From Pelagibacterium limicola (lineage in GTDB: Bacteria; Pseudomonadota; Alphaproteobacteria; Rhizobiales; Devosiaceae), in assembly GCF_015694405.1 (NCBI RefSeq), contig NZ_JADQDB010000001.1, positions 62,001-126,000 of the forward strand: 64,000 nucleotides of DNA, given 5' to 3'. Below are positions 40,633 through 49,708 of the stretch, one piece after another. How positions within the stretch are numbered: position 1 is the stretch's first letter; every line of letters begins with the position of its first letter. Made by a program: the position numbers and the translations under genes. The notes beneath the pieces are model-generated. The model saw nothing but the letters and a program-made list of their open reading frames with translations, was not told where the DNA came from and ran no database searches.

Positions 40633-40671
40633 TTGACAATGCACCTCTATATGTAACATTAGAAGTTACAT
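40633..40671 (+). promoter_or_regulatory. Promoter and palindromic operator ahead of the methyltransferase gene
   Basis: TTGACA (40633-40638) is a consensus -35. An inverted repeat ATGTAAC-N7-GTTACAT (40651-40657 and 40665-40671) follows, its first arm near the expected -10 region and its second arm overlapping the ATG start codon (40670). If this promoter is used, the transcript would be leaderless or nearly so, and a repressor at the repeat would block it. The repressor is unknown. Confidence 0.5.
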
Positions 40672-41344
40672 GAAAGATCCAGCCCGTTCCTTCTCCGATA
40701 CCCACGCCAAGAGCTATGTTGAAGGCCCGCCGCGCCTCGTGCCGGGCTTTGACGCGCTCCATCGCATGATGTCCATGCTCCTCGCCGAACGCACCCCTCC
40801 GGATGCCCGCATCCTAGTGCTGGGCGCTGGTGGTGGGCTGGAGCTCAGAACTTTGGCCGCCGACCACCCCGGCTGGAGGTTTGACGGCGTCGATCCTTCA
40901 ACTGACATGCTTGCAGAGGTACACCAGACCGCCGCGCCCTACATGGACCGCATCGCCTTGACCCAGGGCACAATCGAGGCCGCTCCCGAAGCCGCTTTCG
41001 ATGCCGCCACCTGCCTTCTGACTTTTCACTTCATCGCGCGCGAGAACCGCCTGCCGACCCTGCGTGAGATCCGCCGCCGTCTCAAGCCCGGCGCGCCCTT
41101 CGTCCTCGCCCACATCAGCTTTCCTCAGACCGAGCCCGAGCGCTCGCTGTGGATCGACCGTCACATCGCCTGGGGCGGCACGTTTCCCGGCAACATCGAA
41201 TCCGCCCGCGAAGCGATCTCCACAAGGCTGACCATTCTCTCTCCGGAGGAGGAAGAGGCAATGCTCACCCAAGCGGGCTTTGCGAGTGTCAGCCTGTTCT
41301 ACGCCGGGCTGAGCTTCAAGGGTTGGGTCGGGTATGCTGGCTGA
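40670..41344 (+). CDS. Class I SAM-dependent methyltransferase
   Basis: A 224-residue protein. The SAM-binding motif I is ILVLGAGGGLELRTLA, then WRFDGVDPSTDMLAEVHQT (acidic motif II region), followed by FDAATCLLTFHFI and LREIRRRLKPGAPFVLAHISF. It belongs to the UbiE/Mehmeth-like class I fold. The ATG lies within the second arm of a palindrome and has no Shine-Dalgarno, consistent with leaderless translation. It is convergent with pncB, 17 bases away. The substrate is unknown. Confidence 0.88.
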   Translation: MKDPARSFSDTHAKSYVEGPPRLVPGFDALHRMMSMLLAERTPPDARILVLGAGGGLELRTLAADHPGWRFDGVDPSTDMLAEVHQTAAPYMDRIALTQGTIEAAPEAAFDAATCLLTFHFIARENRLPTLREIRRRLKPGAPFVLAHISFPQTEPERSLWIDRHIAWGGTFPGNIESAREAISTRLTILSPEEEEAMLTQAGFASVSLFYAGLSFKGWVGYAG

Positions 41345-41360
41345 ATGCCGAAGCCGTTCT

Positions 41361-42671
41361 TCAAACAGCGACCGGCATCTCCGCCATGCCCTCGGTTCCG
41401 AACACCCTGACATACCGTGCGATTTCACCGGGGTCGCCGAGCGCCTTGGCGGGGTTGTCCGAGAGCTTAACCGCTTGCCGGCCATTTGCGCTCGAAACCT
41501 TTATGACGGTCGAGATCGGCTTGAGTTGCGGGGTAAAGTTCGGCGCCACATTGGCAAAGTCGTTGGTGAGGTTGGTTCCCCACCCGAACGTCATCCGAAT
41601 TCGCCCTTCGAAGTGATGATACGCCGCCTCGATCGTCTCGGTGTCCAGCGCATCCGAAAAGATCAATAGCTTGTCCTGTGGATCCCGCCCGCGCTCCAGC
41701 CACCAGCGGATTATGCGTTCCCCACCCTCGATAGCCGGCGCACTGTCGGGGCGGAAGCCGGTCCAGTCGGCCACCCAATCCGGCGCGTCGCGCAAAAAGG
41801 CCTCCGTCCCGAACGCATCGGGCAGAACGATCAGTAGGTTGCCTTGGTAATAGGTTTGCCAGTCCTCCAGCACTTTGAACGGTGCGCGTCGCAGCGCAGC
41901 GTCGTCCGCAGCCAGCGCCGCCAGCACCATGGGCAATTCGTGTGCATTGGTGCCTAACGCCTCGAGATCCGTATCCATCGCGAGCAACACGTTGGAGGTG
42001 CCCGTCAGCGCCTCGCCCAGCCCTTCCTTGAGAGCCTCCACACACCAGCGCTGCCACAGGAAGCTGTGTCGCCGCCGCGTACCGAAATCGGAAATCTTGA
42101 GGTCCGGCAGTTTTTTCAGCCGCTCCACCTTGTCCCAGGTCTTGGCCTTCGCCCGCGCATAGAGCACGTCGAGCTCGAACCGCCCCATTCCGCGCATCGC
42201 CTCGCGGGAGCGCAGTTCGTTGAGGATGGCGAGCGCGGGAATCTCCCACATGCTCGTCTCGACCCACTTCCCATGGAAATGCAGTTCAAACTGGCCATCC
42301 CGCACCGAAAGCTCATATTCGGGCAATTGGAAGGTTTCGAGCCAGGCAAGAAACTGCGGCGAAAAAATCTGGCGCGTACCGTAAAAGCTGTTGCCCGCGA
42401 GCCAGATCATTTCCTTTTTCGTGAACCGCAGCGTCCGCGCATGGTCGAGCTGTTCGCGCAACGCGCCTTCGTTGACCTCGTCGGCCAGCCGTACCGATTT
42501 GGTGCGATTGGTCAGCGAAAAGGTTGCATCGACATCGCGATAGAGACCCCAGATCATCTGGAGCATCAGGAGCTTGTAGAAATCGGTATCGAGCAGCGAC
42601 CTGACGATCGGGTCGAGCTTGAAGGTGTGGTTGAAAACCCGCCTTGCGATATCGGTCCGCGACGCACTCAA
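41361..42671 (-). CDS. pncB: Nicotinate phosphoribosyltransferase
   Basis: A 436-residue protein, the usual PncB length. [21 protein letters not shown] opens the domain; [12 protein letters not shown] carries the phosphorylatable catalytic His region (H in RRRHSF), with [12 protein letters not shown] and [11 protein letters not shown] for the phosphoribosyl site. It makes nicotinate mononucleotide in NAD salvage. The start is a TTG (42669-42671) that overlaps the pncA stop codon as TTGA, so it is translated by coupling to pncA, which supplies its substrate. Confidence 0.95.
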   Translation of the reverse strand: MSASRTDIARRVFNHTFKLDPIVRSLLDTDFYKLLMLQMIWGLYRDVDATFSLTNRTKSVRLADEVNEGALREQLDHARTLRFTKKEMIWLAGNSFYGTRQIFSPQFLAWLETFQLPEYELSVRDGQFELHFHGKWVETSMWEIPALAILNELRSREAMRGMGRFELDVLYARAKAKTWDKVERLKKLPDLKISDFGTRRRHSFLWQRWCVEALKEGLGEALTGTSNVLLAMDTDLEALGTNAHELPMVLAALAADDAALRRAPFKVLEDWQTYYQGNLLIVLPDAFGTEAFLRDAPDWVADWTGFRPDSAPAIEGGERIIRWWLERGRDPQDKLLIFSDALDTETIEAAYHHFEGRIRMTFGWGTNLTNDFANVAPNFTPQLKPISTVIKVSSANGRQAVKLSDNPAKALGDPGEIARYVRVFGTEGMAEMPVAV

Positions 42672-43267
42672 CGCAGGATCACTCCCGCTTCGCGCATCCG
42701 GCCCAGCATCTCGGCCATCGAGCCCATGAGATCGATCCCCCGGGTGGCTGGCAACACCACCTCCACCGAAAACCCCTGCGCAACCGCGTCGAGCGCCGAA
42801 TAGGCCACGCAGAAATCCGTTGCCAGCCCCGCCATCCGCAGCTTGGAAAGTCCCCGCTCGCGCAAATATCCCGCCAGCCCCGTAGGCGTCGTGTGGTCGT
42901 TCTCGAAGAACGCCGAGTAGCTGTCGATGGCCTGCCGGAACCCCTTGCGGATAATGAGCTCCGCAGGTGTCACGTTGAGCTCGGCGTGGAATTCCGCACC
43001 TCGGGTACCCTGTACGCAGTGGTCGGGCCAGAGCTTCTGGATGCCGTATTCGACCTCGATTTCCTCGAATGGCGCCCTGCCCTCATGCTGCGACGCAAAG
43101 CTTGAATGATCCCGTGGATGCCAGTCCTGCGTCAGAATCACATGCGAATGCGTGGATATGAGTTCATTGACGAGCGGCACGATCTCGTCGCCCTCGTCCA
43201 CGGCCAGCGCACCACCCGGGCAGAAATCGTTTTGAACGTCGATGACGATCAGCGCATGTTCGCTCAT
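42668..43267 (-). CDS. pncA: Nicotinamidase
   Basis: A 199-residue cysteine hydrolase of the isochorismatase-like fold. The catalytic Asp is in [19 protein letters not shown], the Lys in LIIRKGF and the Cys in [17 protein letters not shown]; the metal-binding [14 protein letters not shown] is present. It converts nicotinamide to nicotinate, the substrate of PncB encoded immediately downstream with overlapping codons. The ATG at 43265-43267 has GGGAGGCG upstream. Confidence 0.96.
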   Translation of the reverse strand: MSEHALIVIDVQNDFCPGGALAVDEGDEIVPLVNELISTHSHVILTQDWHPRDHSSFASQHEGRAPFEEIEVEYGIQKLWPDHCVQGTRGAEFHAELNVTPAELIIRKGFRQAIDSYSAFFENDHTTPTGLAGYLRERGLSKLRMAGLATDFCVAYSALDAVAQGFSVEVVLPATRGIDLMGSMAEMLGRMREAGVILR

Positions 43268-43458
43268 CTTCGCCTCCCGCAGCACTCTCGGCGCCACAAA
43301 AAATCCAAATGTCTCGGACGCACTTGTGCAATCTTGCGCGCGCGCGTCAACTCCCCTCCCTCCCGGAAGGCCGGATCCGTGCTATCAGTAGCGCGCCGGA
43401 ACGCATGCGCCGTTCGGAAATTATATCCGGCACCGGAAAACTGAGGGCATGGGAGCGA

Positions 43459-44400
43459 ATGGTTTATCTCACATTGATCGCCGGCTTCGTCCTGCTCATC
43501 GCCGGCGGGGAAAGTTTCGTGCGCGGGTCGGTGGCCGTTGCCTACCGGTTCGGCATGTCCACTCTGCTTGTCGGCCTTACCCTCGTCGCCTTCGGAACTT
43601 CGCTTCCCGAACTCGTGACGTCGGTCCAGGCCGCCCTCGCCGGCGCGCCAGGCATCGCTGTGGGCAATGTCGTCGGCTCGAACATCGCCAATATTCTGCT
43701 CATCCTCGGCGTTACAGCCGCAATCTATCCAGTTCTCGTCAGCAAAAGGACTTTGCGGCGCGATGGTGGCGTCCTCGTCATCGCCTCGCTCGCCTGTCTG
43801 GCAACCGTTCTGATCGGCATCATCGAGCGCATAACGGGCGTGATTTTCGTCGCAATGCTCATCGCTTATATTGTCCGTAGCTATATGGTCGAGCGCGGAA
43901 CCCCGGTTGCCGCGCGTACCGAGGCGCCCCCGGAATCGGCCCGCCGCGCCAATCTCGCCTTCTCGCTACTTCTGACCGTAGCCGGTATCGGCCTCACCCT
44001 CGCCGGTGCGCGCCTGCTCGTGTCGAGCGCGGTCGAACTGGCGACCCAACTCGGCGTGTCGGAGACCGTGATCGGTCTCACCGTCGTCGCCTTGGGCACT
44101 TCACTCCCGGAACTCGTGACCTCCGGTATCGCGGCGTTGCGCCGCCAGACGGACCTTGCGCTGGGCAATATCATCGGCTCCAACATCTTCAACGTCCTAT
44201 GCATCATGGGCATCACCGCCCTTGTCCAGCCGATCCCCGTTCCACCTGAAATCATTCGATTTGACATCTGGGCCATGCTCGCCGCTACCGCCCTCCTGCT
44301 CGTCCTAGCCTACACCGGACGCGGCGTATCCCGGCGCGAAGGCTGGGTCTTCCTGGCCTGCTACGCTGCCTATATCGGCTGGCTGGCCCTGAATATCTAG
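43459..44400 (+). CDS. Na+/Ca2+ exchanger family (CaCA) membrane protein
   Basis: A 313-residue protein with about ten membrane helices and two inverted alpha-repeats. The repeat signatures are VGLTLVAFGTSLPELVTSV...GIAVGNVVGSNIANILLILG and VIGLTVVALGTSLPELVTSG...LALGNIIGSNIFNVLCIMG, with the ion-coordinating Glu and Asn residues in both. It exchanges Na+ or H+ for Ca2+ or K+. The ATG at 43459 starts the first helix; GGGAG lies only 3 bases before it, so the exact start is uncertain. Confidence 0.93.
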   Translation: MVYLTLIAGFVLLIAGGESFVRGSVAVAYRFGMSTLLVGLTLVAFGTSLPELVTSVQAALAGAPGIAVGNVVGSNIANILLILGVTAAIYPVLVSKRTLRRDGGVLVIASLACLATVLIGIIERITGVIFVAMLIAYIVRSYMVERGTPVAARTEAPPESARRANLAFSLLLTVAGIGLTLAGARLLVSSAVELATQLGVSETVIGLTVVALGTSLPELVTSGIAALRRQTDLALGNIIGSNIFNVLCIMGITALVQPIPVPPEIIRFDIWAMLAATALLLVLAYTGRGVSRREGWVFLACYAAYIGWLALNI

Positions 44401-44410
44401 CGCATCACCC

Positions 44411-45304
44411 TCATCCGAAGGGATCGACAAACCGCCAATCCGCCATCCGGTTGCGGAACCATGTCGATTGCCGCTTGGCGTATTGTCGCGTCGCAGTCAC
44501 CGCCTGTGAAATCGCCTCCTCGGGGGAGCTCTCCTCACGCAGCATTGCCCCAATCTCCTTGACCCCGATCGCCTTCATGGCAGGCAGAGAGGGGTCGAGA
44601 TCGCGGGCCAGAAGCGTCTCGACCTCCGCCACCGCGCCATCCTCGACCATAGCTTGGAATCGGTCGGCGATCCGTTTGCGCAGCAGTGACCGATCCGGCA
44701 TGAGGACGATTTTCTCGAGTGAGAAACCTTCCAATAGCGGTGCTTCGTTATCCTCCTGATAGGCACTCAGCGGCTTGCCTGTCGCCTCGAGCACCGAAAG
44801 CGCCCGCACGACGCGCTGAGGGTCGGCCACTCCGATGCGCGCTGCCGTTGCCGGGTCCTTTTCTGCCAGCAATTTCAGTCTATCCGCTGCATCCAGCCCT
44901 TGAATCAGTTTCTCAACAGCTTGAATCGATTTCTCCGGGACGGTCGGAACTTCGGCGAATCCGTTTATGAGCACCTCGAAATAAAGCCCTGTTCCACCAA
45001 CGAAAATCAGTTCCCGATTCTCTTTCTCAACCGCTTGAATCACTTCACGAACGTCGGCGAGCCACGCGCCGGTCGAGTAGCGCCGGGCGGGGTCGACATG
45101 CCCGAACAAGAGATGCGGTGCGGCAGCCATTTCCTCGGGTGTCGGGCGGGCCGTGAGCCTGTCGAGCACGCCATAGACCTGCATGGAATCGGCATTGACG
45201 ATGACGCCGCCACGTGTTCGGGCCGTCTCGATTGCCCACTTCGTCTTGCCGCTCGCGGTGGGACCGGCTATCAGAACCGCAGATCTTTCCCTGCCCTTTT
45301 GCAT
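44411..45304 (-). CDS. miaA: tRNA dimethylallyltransferase
   Basis: A 297-residue protein. The P-loop is IAGPTASGKTKWAIETA, then GGVIVNADSMQVYGVLDRLTARPT and HLLFGHVDP, the family signature; the C-terminal arm (RQYAKRQSTWFRNRM) binds the anticodon stem-loop. It adds dimethylallyl to A37 of tRNAs that read UNN codons. The ATG at 45302-45304 lies only 11 bases from the divergent serB start, so each promoter must lie inside the other gene's 5' end. Confidence 0.95.
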   Translation of the reverse strand: MQKGRERSAVLIAGPTASGKTKWAIETARTRGGVIVNADSMQVYGVLDRLTARPTPEEMAAAPHLLFGHVDPARRYSTGAWLADVREVIQAVEKENRELIFVGGTGLYFEVLINGFAEVPTVPEKSIQAVEKLIQGLDAADRLKLLAEKDPATAARIGVADPQRVVRALSVLEATGKPLSAYQEDNEAPLLEGFSLEKIVLMPDRSLLRKRIADRFQAMVEDGAVAEVETLLARDLDPSLPAMKAIGVKEIGAMLREESSPEEAISQAVTATRQYAKRQSTWFRNRMADWRFVDPFG

Positions 45305-45315
45305 GGTGGTTGCCG

Positions 45316-46191
45316 ATGTCCGTCCTATGTCTGATCGCCAATCCCAACGAACCGGCACTCTCGCACACGCTCGTCGATGCGGTGCAGAGGGAAGTTCATG
45401 GCGAAATCAACTGGCTCGCGCAAGGCATTGCCTGCGAGATCGTCATGCCGACCGCGGCCAAGCCCGAAGAGATCGCGCGCGACATAGTCTCGCTGCTGCC
45501 CGTCGACGTGGCGCACCTTCCGCTTGCCAATCGCCGCAAAAAGCTCCTTGTCGCGGATATGGACTCGACCATGATCGACCAGGAATGCATCGACGAGTTG
45601 GCCGATGCCCTCGGCATCAAGCCACAGGTCGCCGAGATTACCGAACGCGCCATGCGCGGTGAGCTCGATTTCGCGCAGGCCCTCGACACACGCGTCGCGC
45701 TGCTCGCAGGGCTTGAGCGCAAGGTGGTTGAGGAAATCCGCCGCGAGCGCATCACGCTCGCCCCGGGCGGACGCGTGCTGGTGCAAACCATGAAGGCCTA
45801 TGGCGCCTTCACCTCGCTGGTTTCTGGCGGCTTCACCCTCTTTGCCGAATATTTCGCCAAGCGTATAGGCTTCGACGAATCCATCGCCAATGTCCTCGAA
45901 TTCGACGCCCAGGATCGCCTTACCGGCACCGTGAGAAAGCCCATCGTCGACAAGGATACCAAGCGCAACCGCCTTGTCGAACTCGTCGGCGATCTGGGCA
46001 TCACGCCGGCTCAGACTCTTGCCGTCGGAGATGGCGCTAACGATCTCGATATGCTCGAAGCGGCTGGCCTCGGCGTGGCGTTGCACGCAAAACCCGCCGT
46101 TGCCGAACGCGCCGATGTCCGTATCGACCACGGCGACCTCACAGCCCTGCTGTATCTCCAGGGCTACAACGAGGAAGAGTTCGTCAGATGA
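45316..46191 (+). CDS. serB: Phosphoserine phosphatase
   Basis: A 291-residue protein. An N-terminal ACT-like regulatory part of about 80 residues precedes the HAD phosphatase domain. The catalytic Asp pair is in VADMDSTMIDQECIDELAD, with a cap (RAMRGELDFAQALDTRVALL), LVSGGFTLFAEYFA and the metal-binding GDGANDLDMLEAAGLGVA. It performs the last step of serine synthesis. The ATG at 45316 fixes the standard N-terminus. Its stop codon overlaps the next gene's start (ATGA). Confidence 0.96.
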   Translation: MSVLCLIANPNEPALSHTLVDAVQREVHGEINWLAQGIACEIVMPTAAKPEEIARDIVSLLPVDVAHLPLANRRKKLLVADMDSTMIDQECIDELADALGIKPQVAEITERAMRGELDFAQALDTRVALLAGLERKVVEEIRRERITLAPGGRVLVQTMKAYGAFTSLVSGGFTLFAEYFAKRIGFDESIANVLEFDAQDRLTGTVRKPIVDKDTKRNRLVELVGDLGITPAQTLAVGDGANDLDMLEAAGLGVALHAKPAVAERADVRIDHGDLTALLYLQGYNEEEFVR

Positions 46192-46736
46192 TACTCGAAA
46201 CCGAGCGCCTCATCCTGCGCCTCTGGCGGGAGGATGATCGCGACGGTTTCGCAGCCCTTCAGGGCGATCCGATCGTACGACGCTTCTTTCCCTCAACGTT
46301 GAGCCGAGCCGAAGCCGATGCACAGTTCGATTTTCACCTGAGCGTTCAGCAGTCCACAACCGATCCCCATTTCCGGGTCCTCACCACGCATGACGGCACG
46401 TTCGTGGGACTTTTGGGCATCGCTGCCATTCCTGATATTATCCGCGATGTCATTCCCTCGCGTCCGGAAGTCGAGATCGGCTGGGTGATCAACACGAAGT
46501 TCTGGGGACAGGGTTTGGCGCCCGAGGGCGCTCGTGCCTGCCTTGATTACGCCTGGACCCTCGGGATACCCGAAGTTGTTGCCTTCACCGCTCGGATCAA
46601 CATGCCCTCCCGGCGCGTGATGGAAAAGATCGGCATGATCCGCACCCCCGGGGATGATTTCGAGCATCCCCGCATAGCGCCGGGCCACCCCTTGCGCCCC
46701 CACGTCCTTTACCGCATCGCAAACCCCGCCTCCTGA
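46188..46736 (+). CDS. GNAT family N-acetyltransferase (RimJ/RimL-like)
   Basis: A 182-residue soluble protein. LETERLILRLWREDDRDGFAAL is the typical opening of the RimJ/RimL-type GNAT family; EIGWVINTKFWGQGLAPEGARACLDYAW holds the acetyl-CoA pyrophosphate-binding loop and RVMEKIGM the late motif. It overlaps the serB stop by ATGA, so it is coexpressed with serB. The acceptor, possibly a protein N-terminus or small amine, is unknown. Confidence 0.9.
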   Translation: MILETERLILRLWREDDRDGFAALQGDPIVRRFFPSTLSRAEADAQFDFHLSVQQSTTDPHFRVLTTHDGTFVGLLGIAAIPDIIRDVIPSRPEVEIGWVINTKFWGQGLAPEGARACLDYAWTLGIPEVVAFTARINMPSRRVMEKIGMIRTPGDDFEHPRIAPGHPLRPHVLYRIANPAS

Positions 46737-46793
46737 CACGATCTGTCAGCGACATTGGTTATCGTCGGCTTCTCTCAACGAATGGAGGCCGGA

Positions 46794-47189
46794 ATGCCGA
46801 TAAAGGGAAGCTGTCACTGCGGCGCAACGCAGTACGAGATCGATTTCACCCCGGAAACCGCCACGCGCTGCACCTGCACGTTCTGCACCAAAAAGGGCGC
46901 GCTCTGGATTTACGGCGACCCCGATCAGTTCCGCCTGCTCACACCGATGGACAACGCGCAGCAATATTCCCCGACCACTCCGGAAAACCGGCACTATTTC
47001 TGCCCGGTCTGCGGCTGCACAACCTTTTCGGACAATCCCGATTATTCCGCTTTTGCCGAAGACTGGGAAACCGCCGAGGCGAATTTCGACCCGAGCAAGC
47101 GCCGCATCTCGGTCAATCTCTGGACGCTGGACGATTTCGACATCACGTCCGTGCCGGTGGTGGAGATAGATGGGCGCAATTTGTGGTAG
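46794..47189 (+). CDS. GFA family (glutathione-dependent formaldehyde-activating enzyme-like / CENP-V) zinc protein
   Basis: A 131-residue protein. Zinc ligands are visible in order: GSCHCGATQYEID, RCTCTFCTKKGALW and FCPVCGCTTFSDN, the GFA/CENP-V fold with two Zn sites. Members bind S-hydroxymethylglutathione or are uncharacterised. The ATG at 46794-46796 has GGAGG 6 bases upstream. It is convergent with the DUF2065 gene, 4 bases away. Confidence 0.9.
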   Translation: MPIKGSCHCGATQYEIDFTPETATRCTCTFCTKKGALWIYGDPDQFRLLTPMDNAQQYSPTTPENRHYFCPVCGCTTFSDNPDYSAFAEDWETAEANFDPSKRRISVNLWTLDDFDITSVPVVEIDGRNLW

Positions 47190-47193
47190 CCCG

Positions 47194-47379
47194 CTACATC
47201 CGCACCAGCGCCAACAGTCCCAGCCCCACGCCGGCAACCACCAGCGCCCCGAGGCGCAAATGCTGGGCGGGCATTTCCAGCACCTGCGCGATCATACGCT
47301 TCATCTGCTCGGGAAACGCCGCGTAGAGCAGCCCCTCGAGCACGAGCGCGAGTGCGAGCGCGGCGAAAAGATCGGACAT
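47194..47379 (-). CDS. DUF2065 family small membrane protein (YjeT-like)
   Basis: A 61-residue protein with two hydrophobic segments (residues about 4-22 and 42-60) separated by FPEQMKRMIAQVLEMPAQHLR. The family, called YjeT in E. coli, typically sits next to hflKC, as here. The ATG at 47377-47379 has GGAGGG upstream. A terminator-like hairpin (47402-47430) lies between this gene and hflC, so it may have reduced or independent transcription. Function unknown. Confidence 0.85.
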   Translation of the reverse strand: MSDLFAALALALVLEGLLYAAFPEQMKRMIAQVLEMPAQHLRLGALVVAGVGLGLLALVRM

Positions 47380-47401
47380 GACACCCTCCGGTGTTGCAAC
47401 G

Positions 47402-47430
47402 AAAAGGGGGCGCATCCACGGATGCGCCCC
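47402..47430 (-). terminator. Hairpin between hflC and the DUF2065 gene
   Basis: A perfect 11-bp inverted repeat, GGGGCGCATCC / GGATGCGCCCC, with a 2-base centre (loop CCACGG in practice), followed on the minus strand by CTTTTC. The T-run is short, so it may be a partial terminator. Confidence 0.6.
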
Positions 47431-47451
47431 CTGATTGATCAGAAGCTGGCC

Positions 47452-48516
47452 TTACTGGGCCGGAACCTCTTCGGGCTCATCTTCGAGCAGCAATTCAAGG
47501 TCGACCGGTTCCTCGGCCTGCCCTTCGCCCGACACAAGGCTGTCAACCGAAAGCAGATCTTCGAACTGCGAAGGATCCATCGGCAATTCGCTCGGCCCCT
47601 CAACCCCGATATCGATCGGGGCCAATGTTGGTGCCGGGAATTCCGGCAGAGCCCCATCGGATCCGAAGAACCTGAAGAACGCCGAATCCGGGCTGAGCAT
47701 CATGGTCGTATTCCCGTCGCCCAGCGCAATCCGATAAGCTTCCATCGAGCGGTAGAACTCGAAGAAGGCCTCGTCCTGCGAATAGGCCTGCGCGAACAGG
47801 CGGTTCCGTTCAGCATCGCCCTGGCCTCGGATGATTTCCGAGTCACGGTTGGCAGCCGAAACGATTTCCACCGCCTGACGATCCGCGATAGCCCGTAGGA
47901 TTTGCGCCTGCTCCTGACCACGTGCCCGAAGGAACGCGGCTTCGGCAAGTCGCTCGGCCTTCATGCGCTCGAAGGTCTGGGCCGAAACTTCCGGCGTCAG
48001 ATCGGTCACGAGAATACGCACGTCGACCACCGAGATACCCAGTTCGATCATGTCCGCGGCCACGAGGTCGCGTGCTTCGCGCATCATTTCCGCACGCTGT
48101 TCGGAAAGGGCCGCGTCGAACTCACGCAGACCGTAAACCCCACGCAGCGCGGATTCGAAACGGGTTGCAATACGTTGTTCGGCGAGCTGAAGGCTGCCGA
48201 GCACCGTTTGGCGGAACCGGGTCGGATTTTCGATCCGGTAGGTGATGAAGGCATCCACGACATAGAACTGGCCGCCCGAAACCTGCAACCGGATACGGTC
48301 GAGGTCGTAACGCAGCAAGCGTTTGTCGATGATCTGTACGGCTTCAACGAAATCGGTCGGAATCTTGAAGTAGATGCCGGGTTCGCGAATTTCGCGGGTG
48401 ATTTCGCCGAAACGGGTGACGATGGCCTGTTCACGCTCATTGACGATGAACAGGGACGAAAGCAGCGCATAGCCTGCAAGGACCAGTACGACAATTACAA
48501 TAACGAGCCTGTTCAT
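47452..48516 (-). CDS. hflC: HflC, FtsH protease modulator (SPFH/prohibitin family)
   Basis: A 354-residue protein. A single N-terminal membrane helix (LVIVIVVLVLAGYALLSSLFIVNEREQAIV) precedes the SPFH domain with VNEREQAIVTRFGEI...ERIATRFESALRGVYGLREF, then a coiled coil (EAAFLRARGQEQAQILRAIADRQAVEIVSAAN) typical of HflC. An acidic C-terminal tail of about 60 residues (from DIGVEGPSE) is longer than in E. coli. With HflK it forms a periplasm-facing complex that restrains FtsH. The start overlaps the hflK stop by one base (TAATG). Confidence 0.95.
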   Translation of the reverse strand: MNRLVIVIVVLVLAGYALLSSLFIVNEREQAIVTRFGEITREIREPGIYFKIPTDFVEAVQIIDKRLLRYDLDRIRLQVSGGQFYVVDAFITYRIENPTRFRQTVLGSLQLAEQRIATRFESALRGVYGLREFDAALSEQRAEMMREARDLVAADMIELGISVVDVRILVTDLTPEVSAQTFERMKAERLAEAAFLRARGQEQAQILRAIADRQAVEIVSAANRDSEIIRGQGDAERNRLFAQAYSQDEAFFEFYRSMEAYRIALGDGNTTMMLSPDSAFFRFFGSDGALPEFPAPTLAPIDIGVEGPSELPMDPSQFEDLLSVDSLVSGEGQAEEPVDLELLLEDEPEEVPAQ

Positions 48517-49613
48517 TACTGGTTACCTCCGCCCGTCTGACCGGTAGTGCCGCGTAACTCGGGCAGCGGCAGATAGGGAATCACGCCCGAACCGGACGCG
48601 CCGCCCTCAACGATCAGCTTGTTGGTACCGCCAAGCACTTCTTCCATTGTTTCAAGGAAGATACGCTGACGCGTCACTTCGGGCGCGTTGCGATACTCGT
48701 TATAAACCGCCACGAAACGTGCGGCTTGACCCTGGGCCTCGTTGATAACGCGGTCCTGGTAAGCGGCCGCCTCTTCACGAATCGACGCCGCCTGACCACG
48801 CGCACTACCCAGCAAGGTATTGGCGTATTGGCGGGCTTCTTCCTGGAAGCGATCTTCGTCCTGCAAAGCGCGCTGCACTTCGTCGAACGCGTCGGCAACT
48901 TCAGTGGGCGGTGCCACGTTCTCGATCGAGATGTTCGAGATCGTCACGCCGACATTGTAGCTATCGATAATCTGCTGGGTGATACGCTGCACTTCGAGCG
49001 CGATACCCGCACGATCGTCACGGAAGACGGCCTGCGCGGTACGGCGCCCAACCACCTCGCGCATGGCGCTCTCGGAGGCTTTACGCACCATCTCGTCCGG
49101 ATCGCGAACGAGGAACAGATATTGCCGTGGATCGGTAATGCGCCAGAGGACCGAGAAGCTCATGTTGACGATGTTCTGGTCGCCTGAAAGCATCAGCCCT
49201 TCATCGCGTGCAGCCGCGCCGACGCGCGTCTGGTTTTCTGTGGTCGAGGCCTTTTCCACACGCTCGATGGGCCAGAAGTGGAAATGCAGCCCCGGAAGGG
49301 AGAATTCATCCTTGGGCTTTCCGAAAACCAGCTCGACACCGATTTCCTGTGGCGCCACGGTGTAGATCGCATTCGAGGCCCAAAAGATCAGCAGTGCGAG
49401 AATGCCGCCGATGATGGCCCATCGTCCACCCGGTACGCCGCCGCCGAATTGTTGCCGGCCGCGCGCAAGTATGTCTTCAAGATTGGGCGTGTTGTTACCG
49501 AATCCGCCGCCTCCCGGCCTGCGGGGTCCGCCCCCGCCGCCGCCGCCGGGCGCTTGGCCCCAGGGGCCGCCACTACGCGTGCGGCGGCCGTCCTTGTTAT
49601 CTTCCCACGGCAT
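48516..49613 (-). CDS. hflK: HflK, FtsH protease modulator (SPFH/prohibitin family)
   Basis: A 365-residue protein starting MPWEDNKDGRRTRSGGPWG. The Gly/Pro-rich cytoplasmic N-terminus (GGGGGGPRRPGGGGFG) is the HflK hallmark, followed by one membrane helix (RWAIIGGILALLIFWASNAIYTV) and the SPFH domain (PQEIGVELVFGKP ... HFHFWPIERVEKAST). It pairs with HflC, encoded immediately downstream, to regulate FtsH. The ATG at 49611-49613 has GGGACG upstream. The order hflK-hflC-DUF2065 is typical. Confidence 0.95.
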   Translation of the reverse strand: MPWEDNKDGRRTRSGGPWGQAPGGGGGGGPRRPGGGGFGNNTPNLEDILARGRQQFGGGVPGGRWAIIGGILALLIFWASNAIYTVAPQEIGVELVFGKPKDEFSLPGLHFHFWPIERVEKASTTENQTRVGAAARDEGLMLSGDQNIVNMSFSVLWRITDPRQYLFLVRDPDEMVRKASESAMREVVGRRTAQAVFRDDRAGIALEVQRITQQIIDSYNVGVTISNISIENVAPPTEVADAFDEVQRALQDEDRFQEEARQYANTLLGSARGQAASIREEAAAYQDRVINEAQGQAARFVAVYNEYRNAPEVTRQRIFLETMEEVLGGTNKLIVEGGASGSGVIPYLPLPELRGTTGQTGGGNQ

Positions 49614-49708
49614 TTCGTCCCTTTCGGTTGTCGTGAAAGTCTTTTTGAATGGTCCGCAGTTATATAGGGAAGCGCGCAAGACCGATCAATGAAAACCGGA
49701 CCGGTGCG

